Source of the DNA: Polycyclovorans algicola TG408
Lineage (GTDB): Bacteria > Pseudomonadota > Gammaproteobacteria > Nevskiales > Nevskiaceae
DNA: 64,000 bases
Direction of reading: 5' to 3'
Assembly (NCBI RefSeq): GCF_000711245.1
Contig: NZ_JOMH01000001.1
Span: 1,296,830-1,360,829, forward strand
Positions within the stretch are counted from its first letter, which is position 1. Each line of letters starts with the position of its first letter. The position numbers and the translations under genes were made by a program. The notes beneath the pieces are model-generated. The model was not told where the DNA came from, searched no databases, and saw only the letters and a program-made list of their open reading frames with translations. Below are positions 44,468 through 52,938 of the stretch, piece after piece.

Positions 44468-47236
44468 CTATTTCAACCCCCGCTTTTCGAGCACGGCGTT
44501 CACCGGGGTCTCGATTTTCGACAGATCACCGACGATGACGATAACTGCATTGTTCGGCAGACCCAGTGCCGCATACGCGGCGCGCGCGGCGTCGGCGTCG
44601 ACCGCCTGAATGGCCGGGACGTAGTCGTTCCAGTACCCCTCGTCCAGTCCGTGGACCAGCGGCAGCATCAGCGCACTGGCGACTTCGCCCGTGGTTTCGT
44701 TGCGGCCGGGCAGGCTGCGGGTGAGGTTGCCGGCCGAGTAGGCGACTTCCTTCGCCGTGAACGGCCGCGCTGCCAGGGGCTCAGCCAACAGCGACATCAA
44801 CTCGCTCAGCGCATCGGCCGTACGGTCGGTCTGCACGCTGGCGCTCGCCACCCAGGCGCGTGGCCCCAGGCTGTTGTTGAGCCGTGAATAGGCGCCGTAG
44901 CTCCAGCTTTTTTCGACGCGCAGACGCTGGTTGAGGCGTGCAGCGAAGGTGCCGCCCAGCACGCTGTTGGCGATGTCGAGCGCGCGGGCGTCAGGGTCGG
45001 TGAACGGTGGTGCCAGTGTGGCCACCAGCAGCACGGACTGCGGCGCGTCCGGCTGGTGAACCAACAGCACTTCGGGTTCGGTTGGCGGCGTCACCGGCGG
45101 CAGCGCGCGTTCGGCTGCGGGGCTGGCGGGGGGCTGCCAGCCGCTGAATTGGGCCTCCAGCAGTGGCTCGACCGTGGCGCGGTCGGTGTTGCCGACAATC
45201 AGCAGTTGCGCGCGGTCCGGTCGCAGCCACTGGCTGTGGAAGCGGCTGACGGCATCTGCCGTCAGGTCTTGCACCGACTCGGGGGTGCCGAGTCCACTAC
45301 CGGGCATGCCGTAGGGATGGTCGGCGCCGAACAACGGCCGTGCCCAACTGTTGTTGGCGACCTGGGTCGGGTCGGCCGCCTCTTGCGCCAGCGCGGCCAG
45401 CGTGCGCCGTTGCAGGCGTTCAAAGTCGGCAGTGTCGAAACGTGGTTGGCGCACCACATCGGCCATGAGTGCCAGGCTGGAGGCCTGCCGCGAGCTGAGT
45501 GTGTTGAGGCTGACGTACGAGAGATCCAGCGTATTACCGGTACTGATGCTGGCTCCAAGCCGGTCCGACTCGGCGGCCAGCGCCAGAGCATCGAGGTCTT
45601 GGGTGCCCTCCTTCATCCAGGCCATCGCCAAGGATGCGGTGCCGGGTGAATGGGTGTGATCAGCGGCATGGCCGGCCGGGAACAGCAGGGTGTATTGCAC
45701 CAATGGCGCAGCGTCGCGATGTGCCAATGCCACGCGGATGCCATTGCTGAGCGTGAAGTGCTCCAGGCTGGGCAGGCTGAGCGCATCCGCCTCACCAACA
45801 TCCGGAATGATGCTGCGGTCCAAGTCGCTGGTTTCGGCCGCCGTGGCTTCAAACGGCTCGACCGTGAGGGTGAAGTCACCCTGGCCCAGCCAGCGCTCTG
45901 CGGCCTCGCGCACTGCCTCTGGCGTGGCCGAGCGCACGCGCTCCAGCCAAACATCGGCATAGCCGGGATCGCCGCAATAGACGGCGGCCTGTGCCAGCGC
46001 ATTGGCCTTGCCGCTGTAGCCGTCGATACGCTCGAGGCCGCGCACCGCGCCGGCAAAGATTTGCGTGCGGGCGCGCTCCAGGGACTCGGCGCTGGGGCCG
46101 TTTTCGAGGAAGCGTTTCAGTTCGTCGCGCACCACGGCCTCGGTATCCGCCACCTTGGCATCGGCATGCACCATCACGTCGATCAGAAACTGCGAGGCAA
46201 TCTCGGTGGGCAGCAAGCCGGCCGAAGCGCTGGTGGCGCGTTGCTCGTCGAACACGAGGCGGTCGTACAGCGGCGTGTTCTTGCCGCTGGCGAAGACCTG
46301 TGCGGCCAGTTCCAGCATCGTGTGATCGGCCTCGCAGTAGCCCGGCACGTTCCAGGTCATGACCTGCCGCGCCTGCGGCACACGGTCCTGTACGCGGTGG
46401 CGGGTGCTGCTGTCGCGCGGCGCCACCCAGGCTTCAAAACGCTGACGTGGCGGGCCGGGCGGCAGGTCACCGAAGTAACGCTTGACGCGGTTCAGTGCGT
46501 CGTCAAAGTCGATGTCACCGGCAATCACCAGCGTGGCATTGGCCGCGCCGTAATGGGTGGCGAACCAGTCACTGACGTCGTCGAGCGTGGCGGCGCGCAG
46601 GTCCTTTTCGGAGCCGATGGCGGTCCAGGAGTAAGGGTGGCCTTCAGGCCAGCTGCGCTTGGCGAGGATGTCCCAGATGCCGCCGTAGGGCTGATTCTCT
46701 CCCTGCTTCTTTTCGTTGAGCACGACGCCGACCTCTTCGTCGAGCTTCTCCTGCGTGAGCACCGGCAGGATGAAGCCCATGCGCTCGGCCTCGATCCACA
46801 GCGCCCGGTCCAACGCGCCGGTCGGCACGTTCTGGAAGTAGTTGGTGCGGTCGTACCAGGTGGTGCCGTTGAGGCGCGTGGCGCCGATGGGTTCGAGCAG
46901 CTTGAATGGGTCTTCGTCAAAGTGCTCGGTGCCACGGAACATCAGGTGTTCGAACAGGTGCGCGAAGCCAGTCAGCCCCGGGCGCTCGTCCTTGCTGCCG
47001 ACGTGGTACCAGACATTGACAGCCACCAGCGGCGCCTTGCGGTCCTGGTGCAGGACCACGGTCAGGCCGTTATCGAGGCGGTGGGTTTTGTAGGGAATGC
47101 TCACCTCGGGTAGCGGCGGCAGGTCTTCCGCGACCGGGCTGTCGGTCTGCTCAGGCGGCATCAGCGCACAGCCTGCCAAGCCCGCAGCGGCCCATAATGA
47201 AATCCCAGCCCACAAGCCCGATCGTTGACGCGACAT
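44468..47236 (-). CDS. M16-family zinc metallopeptidase, lipoprotein
   Basis: A 922-residue double-length M16 (pitrilysin/insulinase) peptidase. A lipoprotein signal with LAGCALM (Cys near 22) is followed by an active N-terminal half with the inverted zinc motif HLFEH and downstream Glu in EEVGVVLNEKKQ, and a C-terminal half that lacks HxxEH and would be structural. Tandem fusion of active and inactive halves is common in this group. ATG at 47236 was chosen because it gives the lipoprotein signal; the frame extends to 47386 through unrelated sequence. It is divergent from ampD, and the two starts share the CATG at 47234-47237 if the longer ampD start is used. Confidence 0.93.
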   Translation of the reverse strand: MSRQRSGLWAGISLWAAAGLAGCALMPPEQTDSPVAEDLPPLPEVSIPYKTHRLDNGLTVVLHQDRKAPLVAVNVWYHVGSKDERPGLTGFAHLFEHLMFRGTEHFDEDPFKLLEPIGATRLNGTTWYDRTNYFQNVPTGALDRALWIEAERMGFILPVLTQEKLDEEVGVVLNEKKQGENQPYGGIWDILAKRSWPEGHPYSWTAIGSEKDLRAATLDDVSDWFATHYGAANATLVIAGDIDFDDALNRVKRYFGDLPPGPPRQRFEAWVAPRDSSTRHRVQDRVPQARQVMTWNVPGYCEADHTMLELAAQVFASGKNTPLYDRLVFDEQRATSASAGLLPTEIASQFLIDVMVHADAKVADTEAVVRDELKRFLENGPSAESLERARTQIFAGAVRGLERIDGYSGKANALAQAAVYCGDPGYADVWLERVRSATPEAVREAAERWLGQGDFTLTVEPFEATAAETSDLDRSIIPDVGEADALSLPSLEHFTLSNGIRVALAHRDAAPLVQYTLLFPAGHAADHTHSPGTASLAMAWMKEGTQDLDALALAAESDRLGASISTGNTLDLSYVSLNTLSSRQASSLALMADVVRQPRFDTADFERLQRRTLAALAQEAADPTQVANNSWARPLFGADHPYGMPGSGLGTPESVQDLTADAVSRFHSQWLRPDRAQLLIVGNTDRATVEPLLEAQFSGWQPPASPAAERALPPVTPPTEPEVLLVHQPDAPQSVLLVATLAPPFTDPDARALDIANSVLGGTFAARLNQRLRVEKSWSYGAYSRLNNSLGPRAWVASASVQTDRTADALSELMSLLAEPLAARPFTAKEVAYSAGNLTRSLPGRNETTGEVASALMLPLVHGLDEGYWNDYVPAIQAVDADAARAAYAALGLPNNAVIVIVGDLSKIETPVNAVLEKRGLK

Positions 47237-47258
47237 GCAACGCCTCCACTCCAATGTA

Positions 47259-47840
47259 ATGCGGTCGAGTGTACCCACGGCGCGGGTTGCCGGCGCTCTG
47301 CGGGTTAGCGACGACGGCGACTGGCTGCAAGGTTCACGACGCGTCGAGTGCCCGAACTTTGATGCCCGCCCTGATCCGGCAGACATTTCGCTGCTGGTGA
47401 TTCACGCCATCTCGTTGCCGCCGGAGCGTTTTTCGGGCGATGCCGTCGAGCGGCTGTTCACCAACCGGCTTGACCCGAACGCCCATCCGTACTTGGCGGG
47501 GCTGGCCGGGGTGCGCGTCTCGGCGCACCTGTTTATTCGTCGCCGCGGTGAGCTGATGCAGTTCGTCCCGTTGACCGCCCGCGCCTGGCACGCCGGAGTG
47601 TCGTCCTGGCAGGGGCGAGCGCGCTGCAATGATTTTTCGATAGGCATCGAGCTGGAAGGCTCGGATCATTGCCCCTTCACGGCCGCGCAGATGCGTCGTT
47701 TGCAGCAGGTTGTGGCGGCGCTTCAGGCGGCTTTTCCGGCCATTACCCGGGAGCGGGTGGTGGGCCATAGCGACATCGCGCCGGGGCGCAAGACCGATCC
47801 GGGGCCGTTTTTTGATTGGGCCGCGTTGTGGGGTTCATGA
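47259..47840 (+). CDS. ampD: 1,6-anhydro-N-acetylmuramyl-L-alanine amidase AmpD
   Basis: Cytoplasmic zinc amidase that cleaves the peptide from anhydro-muropeptides during cell-wall recycling. The 193-residue protein shows WLQGSRRVECPNFDARPD, LLVIHAISLPP (first zinc His), RAWHAGVSSWQGR (second His region) and VVGHSDIAPGRKTDPGPFFDW (catalytic Lys/Asp and zinc ligand). ATG at 47259 fits the family length better than 47235. There is no good ribosome binding site for either. Loss of AmpD activates AmpR-regulated beta-lactamase in other bacteria; neither ampC nor ampR is in this window. Confidence 0.93.
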   Translation: MRSSVPTARVAGALRVSDDGDWLQGSRRVECPNFDARPDPADISLLVIHAISLPPERFSGDAVERLFTNRLDPNAHPYLAGLAGVRVSAHLFIRRRGELMQFVPLTARAWHAGVSSWQGRARCNDFSIGIELEGSDHCPFTAAQMRRLQQVVAALQAAFPAITRERVVGHSDIAPGRKTDPGPFFDWAALWGS

Positions 47841-47870
47841 CTGATCCCGGCCTGACTTGATGGGGTAACG

Positions 47871-48550
47871 GGTGGGTTTCATTGACAGCATCGCCGGTTT
47901 TAGTGGGCCTGCTGGCCGGTGGGTTTCATGACCCCCACCGCCCACTTGATGACTCAGTGGCCGGGACTGCCCCCGGCGGGGCACTCACTTTTCTACTGCT
48001 AGAAAAGTAAGCAAAAGAGCCACCCCATGTTTCGGCTTTGGGCTTGTAGCCCAAAGTCCCCTGCGCTTCTCGCGCCAGGCGGTCTTGCGCAACTCGCTAT
48101 CGCTCAGACAAGCGCAAGCCTTGATCGCCTGCCGCTGCGATGCTCGGCCGAAACAAAGGGGGAGAACGTCAAAGGCAAAAGCAAAAGCAGCGCGCTGGTC
48201 ACGCTTTAGCTTTTGCTGTTCAACCCCCGTTTGACCGGGCCGAGCATCGCAGCAGGGGCGGGATCAGACTCGCGGTTGTCTGAGCGAAGCGAGTTCCGCG
48301 AGGCCCCGCCTCTGCGAGAAGCGCAGGGCACCCCGCGACAGCGGGGCCCGGCAGTGGGGCACCTTCTTTTGGTTCCTTTTCTTGGTGTCAAGAAAAGGAG
48401 CTGCACCGCCGGGGGCAGTCCCGGCCCGCAGGCTCATCAGGCCGGGTGGTGCCGTTGATGTAACCCACCAAGCCGGCCCTCAATCTGGGCGGTGCAGGTC
48501 ATGAAACCACGCGCCCTTAAAACCGGGTGGGGTCGATCATGAAACCCACC
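47871..48550. repeat. Large intergenic palindromic element with outer inverted repeats
   Basis: The core 47959-48426 is one imperfect palindrome centred near 48193. Perfectly paired blocks are 47959-47979 with 48406-48426 (21 bp), 48058-48073 with 48314-48329 (16 bp) and 48134-48149 with 48238-48253 (16 bp). Weaker pairing lies between (for example 47985-48026 with 48357-48401). Outside it, GGTGGGTTTCAT occurs at 47871 and 47919 and its complement at 48539, with decayed copies at 48460 and 48501. No gene is supported in the 829 bp between ampD and gapA. Similar AGAAAAGTAA/TTTTCTT-type inverted repeats are, from memory, widespread intergenic elements in beta- and gammaproteobacteria. Confidence 0.85.
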
Positions 48551-48669
48551 AAGCGCAATGACCATTAATGGCCACAACCCGAGTCGGCTAAAATACTGGC
48601 CCCTCAATACGCATCGGCGCCATTCTCGGCGTTGTTGCGCGGTTCATTCACGCAAAAGGATGGTAGGCG

Positions 48670-49677
48670 ATGACGGTCAAGGTCGGGATCAATGGTTACG
48701 GGCGCATCGGGCGCAATGTATTACGCGCGCTGTATGAAAGTGGTCGCAAAGACGTGCAAATCGTCGCGATCAACGATCTGGGTCCGGTCGATACCAATGC
48801 CCACCTGACGCGTTTCGACACCACGCACGGGCGCTTCCCCGGCACCATCGAAGTCGATGGCGACTACATGATCGTCAACGGCGACAAGATTCGCGTGCTC
48901 GCCAACCGTGACCCCGCCCAGTTGCCCTGGGGCGAGCTGGGTGTGGACGTGGTGATGGAATGCACCGGCTTCTTCACCACCCCTGACAAGGCGGGCCTGC
49001 ATCTCAAGGGCGGCGCCAAGAAAGTCATCGTCAGCCAGCCTGCCGGCAACGACGTCAAGACTATCGTCTATGGCGTCAACCACGACACCCTGGCGGCCAG
49101 CGACACCATCATCAGCAATGCCTCGTGCACCACCAACTGCCTTGCGCCGTTGGTCAAGCCGCTGCAGGACGCCATCGGCCTGGTGCATGGTCAGATGACC
49201 ACCATCCACTCGTTCACCAACGACCAGGTGTTGACCGACGTCTATCACTCCGACCTGCGCCGCGCGCGCTCGGCGTCCAACAACATGATTCCGACCAAGA
49301 CCGGCGCCGCTGCGGCCGTGGGTCTGGTGCTGCCGGCGCTCAAAGGCAAGCTCGACGGTTATGCGGTCCGCGTGCCGACCATCAATGTCTCGCTGGTCGA
49401 CCTGACCTTTGTCGCCGCCCGTGACACCAGTGCTGACGAGGTCAACAGTCTGCTCAAGGCCGCTGCCGAAGGCCCGCTGAAAGGCGTGCTGAACTACACC
49501 GAAGCACCGATGGTGAGCAGCGACTTCAACCACGACCCCGCGTCCAGCACGGTCGACGCCTCGCTGACCAAGGTCATCGACAAGCGACTGGTCAAAGTGG
49601 CCTCTTGGTACGACAACGAGTGGGGCTTCTCCAACCGCATGCTCGACACCGCCGTGGCCCTGTCCAACGCGAAGTAA
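48670..49677 (+). CDS. gapA: Glyceraldehyde-3-phosphate dehydrogenase
   Basis: NAD-dependent glycolytic dehydrogenase. The 335-residue protein has the dinucleotide-binding start [17 protein letters not shown], the active-site ASCTTNC with catalytic Cys near 154, HSFTNDQ and [15 protein letters not shown] at 48670 has GTAGGCG upstream. A weak terminator and 94 bp separate it from pgk. Cofactor choice (NAD versus NADP) cannot be settled by eye, though an Asp follows AIN at the position usual for NAD enzymes. Confidence 0.96.
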   Translation: MTVKVGINGYGRIGRNVLRALYESGRKDVQIVAINDLGPVDTNAHLTRFDTTHGRFPGTIEVDGDYMIVNGDKIRVLANRDPAQLPWGELGVDVVMECTGFFTTPDKAGLHLKGGAKKVIVSQPAGNDVKTIVYGVNHDTLAASDTIISNASCTTNCLAPLVKPLQDAIGLVHGQMTTIHSFTNDQVLTDVYHSDLRRARSASNNMIPTKTGAAAAVGLVLPALKGKLDGYAVRVPTINVSLVDLTFVAARDTSADEVNSLLKAAAEGPLKGVLNYTEAPMVSSDFNHDPASSTVDASLTKVIDKRLVKVASWYDNEWGFSNRMLDTAVALSNAK

Positions 49678-49703
49678 GTCGCGCCGGTGATGAGATGACC
49701 CGA

Positions 49704-49740
49704 GAGCCGGCCGTCGTGTGAGCGAGGCCGGTTCTTTTTA
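49704..49740 (+). terminator. Probable terminator between gapA and pgk
   Basis: The stem GAGCCGGCC / GGCCGGTTC (one G-T pair) with a 13-base loop is followed by TTTTTA. It may attenuate rather than fully separate the two glycolytic genes. Confidence 0.65.
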
Positions 49741-49771
49741 TGCCTGCTGAATTTTTTTGAGTGCCCTCGCC

Positions 49772-50950
49772 ATGACCTTCCTTCGCCTCGAAGAGCTTGA
49801 CCTCGCCGGCAAACGCTTGCTGATCCGTCAGGACCTCAACGTGCCGATCGCCAACGGCCGTATCGCCTCCGATGCGCGCCTGCGCGCCAGCCTGCCGACC
49901 CTCAAGCTGGCGCTGGAGCGCGGCGCCTCGGTGCTGGTGATTTCGCATCTGGGACGGCCCAAGGCCGGGCGCTTTGAGCCGGAGCACTCGCTGACCTTGG
50001 TGGCCGCATGGCTGTCCGAGCAACTGGGTCGCACCGTGCCGCTGATCAGCAACTGGATCGACGGCGTAACCCTGGAGCCGGGCCAGATCGCGCTGGGTGA
50101 AAACACCCGCTTTTTGGTCGGCGAAAAGACCGACGATGCGGCGCTGGCCGCTCGCATGGCCGCACTTTGCGATCTGTATGTGATGGATGCCTTCGGCACC
50201 GCGCACCGCGCTGAATGCTCAACACACGGCGTGGCACTGCAGGCGCCGCAGGCCTGCGCCGGGCCCCTGCTGGCGGCTGAACTTGATGCGCTGGGCAAGG
50301 CACTGGCCACGCCCAAGCGGCCGCTGGCGGTGATCGTCGGCGGCTCGAAAGTGTCGACCAAGCTCGATCTGCTGAAGACGCTGGCTGACAAGGCCGACCA
50401 GCTGATCATTGGCGGCGGCATCGCCAACACCTTCCTCGCGGCCATCGGCAAGCCGGTCGGCAAAAGCCTTTACGAACGGGACATGCTCGGCACCGCACGC
50501 GAGATTCTCGAACGGATTCGCGCGCGTGGCGGCGACATTCCCATGCCGGTCGACGTCGTGGTGGCGCCGGAGTTCAGTAACGAGGCCCATGCCGAAGTGC
50601 GCTTGGTCGACGATGTGGAAGATGACGAGATGATTCTCGACATTGGCCCCAAAACCCGCGCCACCCTGGCCGGGCTGCTGAAGAACTGCGGCACCATTGT
50701 CTGGAACGGCCCGGTGGGCGTGTTCGAGTACGACAGTTTTGCCGCCGGGACGCAGGCGCTGGCCAAGGCGATTGCCGAATCAGACGGCTTCTCGCTCGCC
50801 GGCGGCGGCGACACCTTGGCCGCCATCGACAAGTTTGGCGTGGCCGACCGGATCAGCTACATCTCGACCGGCGGTGGGGCATTTCTGGAGTTTCTCGAAG
50901 GCAAGACCCTGCCGGCCGTGGCGGCGTTGATGACACGCGCCGAAGGCTGA
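49772..50950 (+). CDS. pgk: Phosphoglycerate kinase
   Basis: Transfers the acyl phosphate of 1,3-bisphosphoglycerate to ADP. The 392-residue protein has the N-terminal substrate loop [21 protein letters not shown], the hinge and nucleotide region [43 protein letters not shown] and the terminal [13 protein letters not shown] and [18 protein letters not shown] at 49772 was taken instead of 49757. It is followed by a strong terminator. Confidence 0.97.
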   Translation: MTFLRLEELDLAGKRLLIRQDLNVPIANGRIASDARLRASLPTLKLALERGASVLVISHLGRPKAGRFEPEHSLTLVAAWLSEQLGRTVPLISNWIDGVTLEPGQIALGENTRFLVGEKTDDAALAARMAALCDLYVMDAFGTAHRAECSTHGVALQAPQACAGPLLAAELDALGKALATPKRPLAVIVGGSKVSTKLDLLKTLADKADQLIIGGGIANTFLAAIGKPVGKSLYERDMLGTAREILERIRARGGDIPMPVDVVVAPEFSNEAHAEVRLVDDVEDDEMILDIGPKTRATLAGLLKNCGTIVWNGPVGVFEYDSFAAGTQALAKAIAESDGFSLAGGGDTLAAIDKFGVADRISYISTGGGAFLEFLEGKTLPAVAALMTRAEG

Positions 50951-50988
50951 TCGTTCCGCCGGGCCTGGCGAGACACGACACGACACCG

Positions 50989-51016
50989 GCCCCCGCCGAT
51001 GGCGGGGGCTTTTTCG
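50989..51016 (+). terminator. Rho-independent terminator after pgk
   Basis: The stem GCCCCCGCC / GGCGGGGGC with loop GAT is followed by TTTTTCGTT. It lies about 40 bp after the pgk stop. Confidence 0.92.
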
Positions 51017-51175
51017 TTGTTGACGGACGGCTCACGCTGCCGGGGGTCATCGACCATTTCTTCTCAATCAACTTTAAGTTATTGCTATAAGTTACTGTTT
51101 TAATTGATCTAGTATTTGACTGGCACTTTGTCACGTAAGGCCTTGTTAATCAAAGAAAAAGTGTCGTGGATGAGC

Positions 51176-51204
51176 TTGCGGGGGGATATGGGGTGGTTTA
51201 TAGT
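51176..51204 (+). promoter_or_regulatory. Candidate sigma-70 promoter of the dcw cluster
   Basis: A -35-like TTGCGG (51176-51181) and a -10-like TATAGT (51199-51204) are separated by 17 bp. Transcription would start near 51211, just before the MraZ boxes. The assignment is by consensus only. Confidence 0.45.
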
Positions 51205-51222
51205 CCCTCGATCGGGAGGAAA

Positions 51223-51238
51223 GTGGGGAATCGTGGGG
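51223..51238 (+). promoter_or_regulatory. MraZ-binding boxes
   Basis: Two GTGGGG direct repeats at 51223-51228 and 51233-51238, spaced by 10 bp, stand 35 bp ahead of mraZ. In E. coli MraZ represses its own operon through GTGGG-type direct repeats of this kind and spacing, so autoregulation is expected here. Confidence 0.75.
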
Positions 51239-51272
51239 AAACCTCATTCCATCCCGTTGAGGACTGTTCTGG

Positions 51273-51716
51273 ATGTTTGCGGGATCACATCAGCTCAATG
51301 TGGATGAGAAGGGTCGGCTCGCCGTGCCGGCCCGCTATCGCCACGCGCTCGATGCCCAGTGCCAGTCGCAGGTGGTGGTCACCATGGGCTACGAGCCTTG
51401 CCTCGAGATTTATCCCGCCCCCGAATTTCGGGCCATCTGCGAGTCGATCGTGCAGATGGAAAACCGCGAGCACGCCGAACTGCTCAAACGTGCCTTCGTC
51501 GGTCGTGCCGTGGAGTGCGAACTCGACAAGCAGGGCCGGATCAGCGTCCCCACCTTACTGCGTCGGCAGGCACACCTTGAGACCTCGGTGGTTCTGGTCG
51601 GCCAGATCAACCGCTTCGAGCTCTGGGCAGAAGACAAGTGGACCGCCATGTATGGCGATGGCCCCGACAGCATCCTGCCCACATTGAAAGACGCCTTCCG
51701 GGCGCTCAAGCGGTAG
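51273..51716 (+). CDS. mraZ: Transcriptional regulator MraZ
   Basis: First gene of the division and cell-wall cluster; a ring-forming, AbrB-like DNA-binding protein that represses its own operon. The 147-residue protein has two SpoVT/AbrB halves: QLNVDEKGRLAVPARYR near the start and VECELDKQGRISVPTLLR near 80. ATG at 51273 follows GAGGA. The gene is two bases from rsmH. Confidence 0.96.
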   Translation: MFAGSHQLNVDEKGRLAVPARYRHALDAQCQSQVVVTMGYEPCLEIYPAPEFRAICESIVQMENREHAELLKRAFVGRAVECELDKQGRISVPTLLRRQAHLETSVVLVGQINRFELWAEDKWTAMYGDGPDSILPTLKDAFRALKR

Positions 51717-51718
51717 GC

Positions 51719-52660
51719 ATGACCCCGCGTCAGTCCCATGCCCACGCGAGCCCCGACCGCGATGGGCAGGCGCCTGCCATCCTTGCGGCGCATCAGCCGG
51801 TCATGTGTGTCGAGGCCCTCGCGGCGCTCAACCTGCGACCCGACGGCTGCTTCGTTGACGCCACCTTCGGGCGCGGCGGCCACGCGGCCCACATTCATGC
51901 CGTGCTGGGCGACACGGGCCGTCTGCACCTGTTCGATCAGGACCCGGAGGCCATCTTGGTGGCCCAGGCCCGCTATGGCGACGCCGCCAACGTCCGCATT
52001 CACGCCCGCAATTTTTCCGGTCTCGGCGACGCGCTGGGTGAGGACAGCGGCCGTGTCGACGGCATTCTCATCGACCTCGGTGTGTCCAGTCCCCAACTGG
52101 ACAATGCCGAGCGCGGTTTTTCCTTCAGCCACGATGGCCCGCTGGACATGCGCATGGATCCCACGTCCGGCGCCAGCGCGGCCGATTGGCTGGCGGCGGC
52201 CGATGCCGACGAGATTGCCGACGTCCTGTGGCGATTCGGTGATGAGCGCAACAGCCGTCGCATCGCGCGGCGCATCGTGGAAGACCGGGTCGCGACGCCG
52301 CTGACCCGCACTCGTGAACTGGCCGACCTCATTGCCCGGGTGCCGGGCCCGCGCTCCAAACATCATCATCCGGCGACGCGCAGCTTTCAGGCCATCCGCA
52401 TTCATATCAACGGCGAGCTCAGCGCCCTCGAAGCGGCGCTGCCGCAGGCCATCGACGCGCTGGCCCCGGGCGGCCGGCTGGCCGTGCTCAGCTTTCATTC
52501 GCTGGAAGACCGCATCGTCAAACGCTATCTGCGTGACCAGGCCAAGGCCGACCAACCGCGCATCAAGGTGCTGAAAAAGCAATTCCCCAGCGACGCCGAA
52601 TGTGCGGTCAACCCCCGTGCCCGCTCGGCAATGCTGCGCGCGGCGGAGCGTCTGCCATGA
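51719..52660 (+). CDS. rsmH: 16S rRNA (cytosine-1402-N4)-methyltransferase RsmH
   Basis: Methylates N4 of C1402 in 16S rRNA. The 313-residue protein shows HQPVMCVEALAAL, the SAM site FVDATFGRGGHA, GILIDLGVSSPQLDNAERGFSF, the RSFQAIRIHINGEL block and LSFHSLEDRIVK. A 20-residue Ser/Pro-rich extension precedes the family start. ATG at 51719 comes two bases after the mraZ stop; the stop overlaps ftsL. Confidence 0.97.
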   Translation: MTPRQSHAHASPDRDGQAPAILAAHQPVMCVEALAALNLRPDGCFVDATFGRGGHAAHIHAVLGDTGRLHLFDQDPEAILVAQARYGDAANVRIHARNFSGLGDALGEDSGRVDGILIDLGVSSPQLDNAERGFSFSHDGPLDMRMDPTSGASAADWLAAADADEIADVLWRFGDERNSRRIARRIVEDRVATPLTRTRELADLIARVPGPRSKHHHPATRSFQAIRIHINGELSALEAALPQAIDALAPGGRLAVLSFHSLEDRIVKRYLRDQAKADQPRIKVLKKQFPSDAECAVNPRARSAMLRAAERLP

Positions 52661-52938
52661 GTCGTCAGATCGCACTGTGGCTGCCGGCCGTGCTGCTAAT
52701 TGCGGTGATGGGCTCGGCCGTTGCCGTGGTGGTCGCCAAGCACGAAAACCGCGCACGGGTGACCGCGCTCGACCAGATGCGCCGCGAGCGTGATCGCCTC
52801 GAAATGGAATGGGCCCAGCTGCAGCTTGAAGAGGCGACGCTGGGCCACCACGCGCGCGTCAATCGCATCGCGCGCGAGCAGCTCGACATGCTCGAGCCCG
52901 AACACCACGTCATCGTGCCGTTGGGGGGCGCACGATGA
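52657..52938 (+). CDS. ftsL: Cell division protein FtsL
   Basis: A 93-residue bitopic membrane protein of the divisome that joins FtsB and FtsQ and helps activate FtsWI. One membrane helix (about 6-27) is followed by a periplasmic coiled coil (RRERDRLEMEWAQLQLEEATL), and the end LDMLEPEHHVIV is typical of FtsL. Low sequence conservation is normal; position between rsmH and ftsI supports the name. Both ends overlap the neighbours by four bases. Confidence 0.92.
   Translation: MSRQIALWLPAVLLIAVMGSAVAVVVAKHENRARVTALDQMRRERDRLEMEWAQLQLEEATLGHHARVNRIAREQLDMLEPEHHVIVPLGGAR

Larger units (their letters stand above)
50951..51272. promoter_or_regulatory. Intergenic region between pgk and the dcw cluster
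   Basis: 322 bp without a gene. It contains the pgk terminator, an AT-rich tract at about 51060-51115, a sigma-70-like promoter and two MraZ-type boxes; the last two are listed separately. Small frames here have no family features. Confidence 0.6.

Noticed and set aside
45650-47113. 487-codon open frame opposite the M16 peptidase
   Set aside because: It has no domain or signal features and lies wholly antisense to a strong gene.
48027-48458. Two short open frames inside the palindromic element
   Set aside because: The translations are low-complexity and follow the palindrome; no ribosome binding sites or family features.
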